A DNA stretch of 6,168 bases, from NCBI GenBank assembly GCA_046729855.1, contig JBKPHM010000077.1:1-6168 (forward strand). The letters run 5' to 3'. The position numbers and the translations under genes are program-made. Source of the DNA: DATHSY01 sp046729855 (lineage in GTDB: Bacteria; Actinomycetota; UBA4738; HRBIN12). Position 1 is the stretch's first letter. Each line of letters starts with the position of its first letter. The notes beneath the pieces are model-generated. The model searched no databases and had not been told where the DNA came from. It saw nothing but the letters and a program-made list of their open reading frames with translations. Shown here piece after piece: positions 1 through 5,255 of the stretch.

Positions 1-1143
1 GGGATCGCGATCCACGACGAGAGCGAGCTAACCCGTCTGATCCGAGAGCGCGACGTCGACGACGTCGTGTTCTCGTACTCCGATGTCAGCCACGAGCACG
101 TGATGCACGCGGCGAGCGAGGTGCTCGCGGCCGGCGCGAACTTCGTGCTGCTCGGACCGGCCGACACGATGCTCGAGGCGCGGGTGCCGGTCGTCGCGGT
201 GTGCGCCGTCCGGACTGGGTCCGGCAAGAGCCAGACGACCCGCGCCGTCGCCAAGGTGCTGCGCGAGGCCGGCAAGCGCGTCGTCGCCGTTCGCCACCCG
301 ATGCCCTACGGCGACCTCGAGTCCCAGCGCGTCCAGCGCTTCGGGTCGCTCGAGGACCTCGACCGCTACGACGTCACGATCGAGGAGCGGGAGGAGTACG
401 AGCCGCACCTGAACGCCGGGACCGTCGTGTACGCCGGCGTCGACTACGGCGAGATCCTGGAGCAGGCGCAGGCCGAGTGCGACGTGCTGCTGTGGGACGG
501 CGGCAACAACGACCTGCCGTTCTACCGGCCCGCGATCCACATCGTCGTCGCCGATCCGTTGCGCGCCGGTCACGAGACGACGTATCACCCGGGCGAGGCC
601 AATCTCCGCATGGCCGACGTCATCGTGATCAACAAGGTGGACAGCGCATCCAGCGAGCAGGTGGCCGCGCTCGAGGCGACGATCGCGCGCGTGAACCCGA
701 GCGCGACCGTCGTCAGGGCCGGAAGTCCCGTGAGCGTGGAGGACGCCTCGCAGATCGCCGGCAAGCGCGTCCTGGTCGTCGAGGACGGCCCGACGCTGAC
801 GCACGGGGACATGAAGTTCGGGGCCGGCGTCGTCGCGGCCCGGCTGCACGGGGCCGCCGAGATCGTCGACCCGCGTCCGTGGGCGATCGGCACGATCGAG
901 GAGACCTTCCGTAGGTACGACGTCGGACCGATCCTGCCGGCGATGGGCTACTCGCGGGAGCAGCTCGACGAAATGGAGAAGATCATCGACGCGGCCGAGG
1001 CCGACCTGGTCCTGATCGCATCGCCGATCGACCTCCGGCACGTGATCGACGTTCGCAAGCCGGCCCTCCGCGTCCGCTACGACCTCGAGGAGGTCGCCGG
1101 CTCGCCAACGCTGCGGGACGTCCTCGCGCCCGTGCTCGGCTGA
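1..1143 (+). CDS. Cyclic 2,3-diphosphoglycerate synthetase-family P-loop protein, 5'-truncated by the window edge
   Basis: The reading frame is open from base 1, so the true start lies upstream; 380 residues are visible and roughly 70-80 N-terminal residues are probably missing, judging from the usual family length near 450. The GTG at 67 is an internal valine (VVFSYSDVSHEHVMH), not a start. Visible landmarks are a P-loop RTGSGKSQ (bases 211-234), the stretch RHPMPYGDLESQRVQRF, a DGGNND motif (496-513) and NKVD (631-642), which resembles the guanine-specificity motif of SIMIBI-class GTPases. The family is named after the methanogen enzyme that closes 2,3-diphosphoglycerate into cyclic 2,3-DPG with ATP; bacterial members are often annotated simply as GTPases and their substrate is not settled. 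The protein looks cytosolic. Carbamate kinase follows 15 bases after the stop, so the two are probably co-transcribed. Family assignment is firm; the reaction in this organism is inference. Confidence 0.85.
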   Translation, partial: GIAIHDESELTRLIRERDVDDVVFSYSDVSHEHVMHAASEVLAAGANFVLLGPADTMLEARVPVVAVCAVRTGSGKSQTTRAVAKVLREAGKRVVAVRHPMPYGDLESQRVQRFGSLEDLDRYDVTIEEREEYEPHLNAGTVVYAGVDYGEILEQAQAECDVLLWDGGNNDLPFYRPAIHIVVADPLRAGHETTYHPGEANLRMADVIVINKVDSASSEQVAALEATIARVNPSATVVRAGSPVSVEDASQIAGKRVLVVEDGPTLTHGDMKFGAGVVAARLHGAAEIVDPRPWAIGTIEETFRRYDVGPILPAMGYSREQLDEMEKIIDAAEADLVLIASPIDLRHVIDVRKPALRVRYDLEEVAGSPTLRDVLAPVLG

Positions 1144-1147
1144 GCGC

Positions 1148-1151
1148 AGGG
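1148..1151 (+). promoter_or_regulatory. Weak ribosome binding site for carbamate kinase
   Basis: AGGG lies 7 bases before the GTG at 1159, inside the 15-base gap after the upstream stop codon. It is the only purine-rich element at a suitable distance and supports the GTG as the start; it is short and not strong. Confidence 0.4.
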
Positions 1152-1158
1152 TCGGGCC

Positions 1159-2097
1159 GTGGAACGCGTCGTCGTCGCGCTCGGCGGGAACGCCCTGCTG
1201 CGGCGGGGCGAGGACGACACGTACGAGAACATGTACGCATCCGCGCGGCGCGCGGCCGAACGTGTGGTCGAGATCGCGTCCGCCGGTTGGGAGATCGTCG
1301 TGACGCACGGGAACGGCCCGCAGGTCGGCCGGATCCTGCTCCAGCAGGAGGCGGCGCGTGGGTGGGTCCATCCGATGCCGCTCGACGTGTGCGGCGCCGA
1401 GAGCCAGGGTCAGATCGGCTACCTCCTCCAGGTCACGATCGGCGACGTGTTCTTCGAACGGGGGATGGAGCGCCCGGTCGCGACCGTGCTCACCCTCACG
1501 CGCGTCCTGCCGGGCGACGAGGCGTTCGCGAACCCCACCAAGCCCGTCGGTCCGTTCTACGAGGAGGAAGAGGCGCGCACGCTCACCGCCGAGCGCGGCT
1601 GGGTGATGCGTCCCGACGCGCACGGCGGGTGGCGGCGGGTCGTCCCCTCGCCCACGCCCTACTCGATCGTCGAGGCGTCGGTGATCCGCCAGCTGGTCGC
1701 CGACGGCGTGGTGGTCATCGCGTCCGGCGGCGGGGGCGTGCCGGTGATCGACGACGGGCCGCGGCTGTCGCCGGTCGAGGGCGTCATCGACAAAGATCTC
1801 GCCGCGGCGATCCTCGCGCGCGACGTCGAGGCGTCGGTGCTGCTGATCCTCACGGACGTCCCGAGTGTCGTCCGCGGCTTCGGAACGAACGCCCCTCGTC
1901 CAATAGACCGGATGTCGGCGGCCGAGGCCAAGGACCTGCTGGCGGCGGGCAAGTTCGGCGCCGGGTCGATGGGACCGAAGGTCCAGGCCGCGATCGAGTT
2001 CGTCGAGCACGGCGGCGAACGAGCCATGATCGGCGAGCTCGACGGCGCGCCTGCGATCCTCGAGGGGCGCGGTGGGACGGTGGTCGTCCGGGACTGA
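1159..2097 (+). CDS. arcC: Carbamate kinase
   Basis: A full-length amino-acid-kinase-fold protein of 312 residues, close to the usual length of about 310. It interconverts carbamoyl phosphate plus ADP with carbamate plus ATP, typically to harvest ATP from arginine, agmatine or ureide breakdown in the cytosol. In order: ALGGNAL (7-13), THGNGPQVG (49-57), NPTKPVGPFY (125-134) with Lys128, SGGGGVPV (189-196), DKDLAAAI with Lys212, LTDVPSV (231-237) and GSMGPKVQA with Lys274. The three lysines match the ones implicated in substrate binding and catalysis in the Enterococcus enzyme (K128, K209, K271). The start is GTG 1159, which puts the beta strand VVVALGGN at the N-terminus as expected. It sits 15 bases behind the cDPG-synthetase-like gene. 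No arginine deiminase or carbamoyltransferase is in the window, so the source of carbamoyl phosphate is unknown; the upstream flank is the place to look. Confidence 0.96.
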   Translation: MERVVVALGGNALLRRGEDDTYENMYASARRAAERVVEIASAGWEIVVTHGNGPQVGRILLQQEAARGWVHPMPLDVCGAESQGQIGYLLQVTIGDVFFERGMERPVATVLTLTRVLPGDEAFANPTKPVGPFYEEEEARTLTAERGWVMRPDAHGGWRRVVPSPTPYSIVEASVIRQLVADGVVVIASGGGGVPVIDDGPRLSPVEGVIDKDLAAAILARDVEASVLLILTDVPSVVRGFGTNAPRPIDRMSAAEAKDLLAAGKFGAGSMGPKVQAAIEFVEHGGERAMIGELDGAPAILEGRGGTVVVRD

Positions 2098-2134
2098 GCC
2101 ACTCGAGATGCGCGTTCGGGCGCCGCCGACGGCG

Positions 2135-2146
2135 TACGCTCGGGCG
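2135..2146 (+). promoter_or_regulatory. Candidate -10 element (TACGCT) and start-site region for a leaderless mRNA
   Basis: TACGCT at 2135-2140 fits TANNNT and ends 6 bases before the ATG at 2147, which would put the transcription start at or next to the start codon. There is no purine-rich ribosome binding site before that ATG. No clear -35 hexamer is visible. The hexamer overlaps an 8-base palindrome (GCGTACGC, 2132-2139). The call is inference from position and composition. Confidence 0.4.
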
Positions 2147-2833
2147 ATGCGCGTCCGCGTGGTGACATACAACGTCCGGGGCTTCCGGAACGGGCTCGAG
2201 CGCGTCGCGAACGTCGCCGAGCACTTCCAGCCCGACGTCCTACTTCTGAACGAGAGTGGCGGACGGCTCGAGCTCGGCCGGTTCGCGCGGCGTCTCGGAG
2301 TGCACGCCGCCCGCGATCCGTGGTCCCCGTTCCGCCGGCGTGTGAAGAACGCGGTGCTCGTGCGGCCCCCGTGGCGGGTCGTCCGGCACCGGCTGCACCG
2401 GTTCTCGGTCGCGCGGCGGTTCTACCCACGCGGGGCTCTCATCGCGCAGCTCCGGCGGCCGGGAGCGTCGATGTGGGTCGTCGCGATCCATCTCGGGCTC
2501 GCGCCCGCCGAGCGGCGACGGCAGGCACAGGAGGTCCTCGAGCTCGTAGACGCGATCCATGGGCAGGTGCTCGTCGGAGGCGACCTGAACGAGTTCCCCG
2601 ACGGACCGGCCTCGTCGATCCTCGGGCGACGCCTCGCGGACGTGTGGCTGCTGGGCGGCGACGCCGACGGGGAGACGTATCCGGCGGACGCCGCGACGGC
2701 GCGGATCGACTATCTGTTCGTGTCGAAAGGCGTCCGCGTCCAGCGCGCCGTGGTCCCGGCGGGTCCCGACGCCCGGGCGGCCTCAGACCATCGGCCCGTC
2801 GTCGCCGAGCTGACGCTGGAGGACGCCGGCTAG
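2147..2833 (+). CDS. Endonuclease/exonuclease/phosphatase-family metal-dependent hydrolase
   Basis: This 228-residue protein carries the complete active-site set of the EEP (DNase I-like/exonuclease III-like) fold: TYNVRGF with Asn9, LLNES with Glu36, AIHLGL with His115, GGDLNEF with Asp146 and Asn148, RIDYLF with Asp188, and SDHRPV with Asp214 and His215. Such enzymes cut phosphodiester or phosphomonoester bonds with Mg2+; substrates range from DNA to lipids and sugar phosphates, and nothing here picks one. At 228 residues it is a minimal version, with no signal peptide or membrane segment, so it should be cytosolic. The reading frame is open further upstream (an ATG at 2072), but that start would overlap carbamate kinase and add 25 unrelated residues before the first strand; ATG 2147 starts directly at MRVRVVTYNVRG and follows a -10-like hexamer. 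Its stop shares CTAG with the stop of the opposing membrane-protein gene. Confidence 0.9.
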   Translation: MRVRVVTYNVRGFRNGLERVANVAEHFQPDVLLLNESGGRLELGRFARRLGVHAARDPWSPFRRRVKNAVLVRPPWRVVRHRLHRFSVARRFYPRGALIAQLRRPGASMWVVAIHLGLAPAERRRQAQEVLELVDAIHGQVLVGGDLNEFPDGPASSILGRRLADVWLLGGDADGETYPADAATARIDYLFVSKGVRVQRAVVPAGPDARAASDHRPVVAELTLEDAG

Positions 2834-2967
2834 AGCCGTCGCGGTCGCCGCGATGGGTTCCGGAAGAGCTGCACGATCAGGAACAGGAAGAACGCCCCGA
2901 CGAGAGTGACGAGGAACCCGAGAAGCCCGGCGAAGAACCACTCGAGGAACCCCCAGGCGGCGAGCAT
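2830..2967 (-). CDS. 45-residue single-pass membrane protein of unknown function
   Basis: On the minus strand an ATG (2965-2967) opens a 45-codon frame ending in TAG (2830-2832). The product has one strongly hydrophobic, aromatic-rich helix at about residues 10-35 (WFFAGLLGFLVTLVG onward, many Phe and Leu), then a basic tail, RNPSRRPRRL, which by the positive-inside rule would put the C-terminus in the cytosol. Forty of 45 codons end in G or C, like the surrounding genes, and a TACAGT hexamer on the same strand ends 7 bases before the ATG. These points argue for a real gene. The same frame stays open far upstream across the phosphofructokinases, but that part is the low-complexity Arg/Asp/His-rich translation typical of antisense reading in GC-rich DNA. 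I recognise no family. It could be a small stress or cell-envelope protein; that is only a guess. Confidence 0.65.
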   Translation of the reverse strand: MLAAWGFLEWFFAGLLGFLVTLVGAFFLFLIVQLFRNPSRRPRRL

Positions 2968-2988
2968 CGCTCCAACTGTATCGGAGCG
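2968..2988. repeat. Inverted repeat CGCTCC-N9-GGAGCG, candidate operator
   Basis: Perfect 6-base arms at 2968-2973 and 2983-2988 flank a 9-base centre that contains the minus-strand -10 hexamer (2975-2980). If transcription of the membrane-protein gene begins at its ATG, the repeat lies outside the transcript and would act as DNA, for example as a dimeric repressor site. With GC-rich arms of only 6 bases it could be chance. Confidence 0.3.
2975..2980 (-). promoter_or_regulatory. Candidate -10 element for the 45-residue membrane protein
   Basis: Read on the minus strand this is TACAGT, a good TANNNT match, ending 7 bases before the ATG at 2967. That spacing predicts a leaderless transcript. 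A GGAG also lies between the hexamer and the ATG but is only 2 bases from the ATG, too close for normal Shine-Dalgarno pairing. No recognisable -35 is seen. Confidence 0.45.
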
Positions 2989-3008
2989 GAGGAGGCGGCA
3001 TCCGCCCG

Positions 3009-3014
3009 TACAAT
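3009..3014 (+). promoter_or_regulatory. Candidate -10 element for the phosphofructokinase pair
   Basis: TACAAT stands out in a GC-rich intergenic region. Transcription would start near 3021, leaving a leader of about 22 bases that contains a GGGAG before the GTG start. There is no clear -35 hexamer 16-18 bases upstream. It would be divergent from the minus-strand hexamer at 2975-2980, with about 28 bases between the two. Confidence 0.45.
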
Positions 3015-3033
3015 CGCCTGAACACCTCGTGGC

Positions 3034-3038
3034 GGGAG
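3034..3038 (+). promoter_or_regulatory. Ribosome binding site for the first phosphofructokinase
   Basis: GGGAG ends 4 bases before GTG 3043. It supports this GTG over the earlier GTG at 3029, which is in another frame. The spacing is slightly short. Confidence 0.45.
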
Positions 3039-3042
3039 CGGC

Positions 3043-4071
3043 GTGGCGCGCAGGATCGGCATCTTCACGGGCGGCGGTGATTGCCCCGGTCTGAATGCGG
3101 CGATCCGTGCGGCCGTGCGCCGGGCGACCGATGCGGGGTTCCAGACGTTCGGCTTCGTCGACGGGTGGCGGGGCGTGATGGACGGAGACGTCCACGAGCT
3201 CACGCCGGAGTCTGTCGGCGGCATCCTCCACCGGGGTGGGACGATCCTGGGGAGTTCCGGCGCGAACCCGTACCACGAGGGCGGAATCGAGCGCGTCCGG
3301 TCGACGGTCCGGGACCTCGGTCTCGGCGCGATCATCGCGATCGGTGGCGAGGGGACGCTCGGCGCGGCGGCCAGGCTCGCGGAGGAGGGCTTGCCGATCG
3401 TGGGCATTCCGAAGACGATCGACAACGACCTCCAAGGCACCGACTTCTGCATCGGGTTCCACACGGCCGTCCAGGTGGCGACGGACGCGATCGACCGCCT
3501 CCACAGCACGGCCGAGAGCCACGATCGGCTCATGCTCGTCGAGTTCATGGGCCGCAGCGCCGGCTGGATCGCGCTGTCGGCCGGCATCGCCGGCGGGGCC
3601 GATGTGATCCTGATCCCGGAACATCCCTTCGACGTCGAGCAGATCGCCCTGCACGTCCGACGACGGCGGATGCGCGGCCACACGTTCTCGATCGTCGTGG
3701 TCGCCGAGGGCGCAACGCCGGTCCCGGGCACGATGGAGGTGCCGGTGTATCCCGTGGACGAACGCGGCTTCCCGCGGTTCGGCGGGATGGCGCAGGTGCT
3801 GGCACCGCTGCTGGAGGCGGCGACGGGCAATGAAACGCGGGTCACCGTGCTCGGTCATGTGCAGCGCGGCGGCACGCCCAATGCCGAGGACCGGATCCTG
3901 GCAACGCGGTTCGGCGTCGCCTCGATCGAGCTGGTTGAGGACGGGGGATGGGGGCGGATGGTGGCCGTGCGCGGCAACGAGATCACCGACGTCCCGCTCG
4001 CCGAGGCGGTAAAGGTCCGGCAGGTTCCCGAGGAGCTGTATCGGATCGCCGAGGTCTTTTTCGAGGAATGA
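3043..4071 (+). CDS. pfkA: 6-phosphofructokinase, predicted ATP-dependent
   Basis: A 342-residue enzyme of the PfkA superfamily that phosphorylates fructose 6-phosphate to fructose 1,6-bisphosphate, the committing step of glycolysis in the cytosol. Its N-terminal half aligns with E. coli PfkA numbering almost without shift: TGGGDCPGLNAA (9-20), GGEGT (101-105) with Gly104, PKTIDND (123-129) with Lys124 and the catalytic Asp127, Arg162, MGR (169-171) and Glu222; LGHVQRGG is at 270-277. Gly104 is the residue of ATP enzymes, while an Asp there goes with PPi use; Lys124 with Gly104 is the combination described for Streptomyces ATP-PFK. GTG 3043 places the first beta strand at residue 5. One oddity: the Arg that contacts the transferred phosphate in E. 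coli (Arg72, in a GSAR or SSRTNP context) is Gly73 here (GSSGANPY). A second phosphofructokinase follows after 18 bases, probably in the same transcript. Donor choice is inferred from motifs. Confidence 0.93.
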   Translation: MARRIGIFTGGGDCPGLNAAIRAAVRRATDAGFQTFGFVDGWRGVMDGDVHELTPESVGGILHRGGTILGSSGANPYHEGGIERVRSTVRDLGLGAIIAIGGEGTLGAAARLAEEGLPIVGIPKTIDNDLQGTDFCIGFHTAVQVATDAIDRLHSTAESHDRLMLVEFMGRSAGWIALSAGIAGGADVILIPEHPFDVEQIALHVRRRRMRGHTFSIVVVAEGATPVPGTMEVPVYPVDERGFPRFGGMAQVLAPLLEAATGNETRVTVLGHVQRGGTPNAEDRILATRFGVASIELVEDGGWGRMVAVRGNEITDVPLAEAVKVRQVPEELYRIAEVFFEE

Positions 4072-4075
4072 ACGT

Positions 4076-4086
4076 GGGGGGTGGAG
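4076..4086 (+). promoter_or_regulatory. Ribosome binding site that decides the start of the second phosphofructokinase
   Basis: The purine-rich run GGGGGGTGGAG ends 3 bases before ATG 4090 and contains the alternative GTG at 4081. A GTG start would have its binding site flush against it, whereas the ATG has the G-rich core 5 or so bases away, so the ATG is preferred. Confidence 0.5.
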
Positions 4087-4089
4087 CGG

Positions 4090-5238
4090 ATGAAGGTCGC
4101 GATCCTCACGGGCGGAGGTGACGTCCCCGGCCTCAACGCCGCGATCAAGGCGGCGACGCTCCGGGCGGTCCAGGAGGGGCACGAGGTCCTCGGCATCCGC
4201 CGCGGCTGGGCGGGGCTCCTCGAGTCCAACCTCGACGATCCGGCCTCGATCGCGGCCAACACCATGCCGCTGGACGCCGCGAACGTCCGCACGATCGACC
4301 GGTCGGGCGGCACGTTCCTGCACACGTCCCGGACCAACCCTGCGAAGGTGAAGCCAGACGACGAGCCCGCGTTCCTGCGCGGCGACGGCAGCGGTGAGGG
4401 ACCGCGCGACCATACGTCTCACGCGCTCGACGTGATCGAGCGGCTCGGCATCGACGCGCTGATCCCGATCGGCGGCGACGACACGCTGTCGTTCGCGCTC
4501 CGCCTGCACGATGAGGGCGTGCCGGTCGTCGCCGTTCCCAAGACGATGGACAACGACGTTCACGGCACCGACTATTGCATCGGGTTCTCGACGGCCGTCA
4601 CGCGGACCGTGAACTTCATCCACCAGCTCCGGACGAGCGCCGGCTCGCACGAGCGGCTGGCGGTGGTCGAGGTGTTCGGGCGGTACAGCGGCGAGACGTC
4701 GCTGATCTCGGCGTACCTCGCCGGCGTCGAACGGGCCGTGATCTCGGAGGTCCCCTTTGACATCGAACGGCTCGCGGGATTGCTGTTGAAGGACAAGAAC
4801 GCGAACCCGAGCCGCTACGCCATGATGACGATCTCCGAAGGCGCCACGATGGTCGGCGGCGAGATGATCATGGGCGGCGCGGAGGACGCGTACGGTCACA
4901 AGAAGCTCGGCGGGATCGGCCAGGTTACCGGCGAGGCGCTCAAGGAGCTGACCGAAGAGGGGATCATCTACCAGCAGCTCGGGTACCTGATGCGCTCCGG
5001 TTCGCCGGACTCGCTCGACCTGATGGTGGCGATCAACTACGCGGTGATGGCCGCGGATCTGTTGATCGAGAGAGAGTTCGGACGGCTCGTAGCGCTCCGC
5101 AACGGCAACTACGTGAACGTGCCGTTGCCCGTCGTTCGCCAGGGCGTGAAACGCGTTGATGTCGGCGCGCTGTACGACCAGGAGAACTATCGGCCGAAGA
5201 TTCGTCACGTCGACGGCAAGCCGATGTTCCTGTATTGA
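4090..5238 (+). CDS. pfp: Phosphofructokinase, predicted pyrophosphate-dependent
   Basis: A 382-residue PfkA-superfamily protein, clearly different in sequence from its neighbour. It has TGGGDVPGLNAA (7-18), GGDDT (128-132) where Asp131 sits at the E. coli position 104, and PKTMDND (150-156) with Lys151 at position 124 and Asp154 as catalytic base. Asp at 104 plus Lys at 124 is the established signature of PPi-dependent enzymes, which make the step reversible so that it can serve both glycolysis and gluconeogenesis. Arg81 in TSRTNP is kept. Unlike its neighbour, it has a charged insertion at about 85-110, FGRYSGETS (196-204) in place of MGRSAGWIA, and LGYLMRSGSPDS in place of LGHVQRGGTPNA, with the Arg retained in each. 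ATG 4090 begins exactly at MKVAILTGGGD; the in-frame GTG at 4081 is less likely. The gap to the upstream gene is 18 bases, suggesting one operon. Confidence 0.9.
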   Translation: MKVAILTGGGDVPGLNAAIKAATLRAVQEGHEVLGIRRGWAGLLESNLDDPASIAANTMPLDAANVRTIDRSGGTFLHTSRTNPAKVKPDDEPAFLRGDGSGEGPRDHTSHALDVIERLGIDALIPIGGDDTLSFALRLHDEGVPVVAVPKTMDNDVHGTDYCIGFSTAVTRTVNFIHQLRTSAGSHERLAVVEVFGRYSGETSLISAYLAGVERAVISEVPFDIERLAGLLLKDKNANPSRYAMMTISEGATMVGGEMIMGGAEDAYGHKKLGGIGQVTGEALKELTEEGIIYQQLGYLMRSGSPDSLDLMVAINYAVMAADLLIEREFGRLVALRNGNYVNVPLPVVRQGVKRVDVGALYDQENYRPKIRHVDGKPMFLY

Positions 5239-5255
5239 GGTGGTATTGAGGTGGT
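5232..5255 (+). repeat. 11-base tandem direct repeat across the end of the second phosphofructokinase
   Basis: The unit TATTGAGGTGG occurs at 5233-5243 and again at 5244-5254, and the match extends one base on each side (5232 and 5255). The first copy contains the TGA stop of the phosphofructokinase, and the second repeats it in another frame. It looks like a slippage or short-duplication event at the border between an intact gene and the decayed region. Confidence 0.8.

Noticed and set aside
2124..2139. Small hairpin CGCCG-A-CGGCG and palindrome GCGTACGC after carbamate kinase
   Set aside because: The arms are too short and there is no U-tract, so it is not a convincing terminator or operator.
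2072..2146. Earlier ATG for the EEP-family gene
   Set aside because: It would overlap carbamate kinase and add 25 residues unlike the fold's N-terminus; ATG 2147 begins at the first conserved strand.
28..2172. A 714-codon open frame on the minus strand
   Set aside because: Its translation is Arg/Asp/His/Val-rich and low in complexity, and it lies antisense to two recognisable genes; this is the usual shadow in GC-rich DNA.
4081..4089. GTG start three codons upstream for the second phosphofructokinase
   Set aside because: Its ribosome binding site would be flush with the start codon; the ATG at 4090 has better spacing and starts at MKVAILTGGGD.
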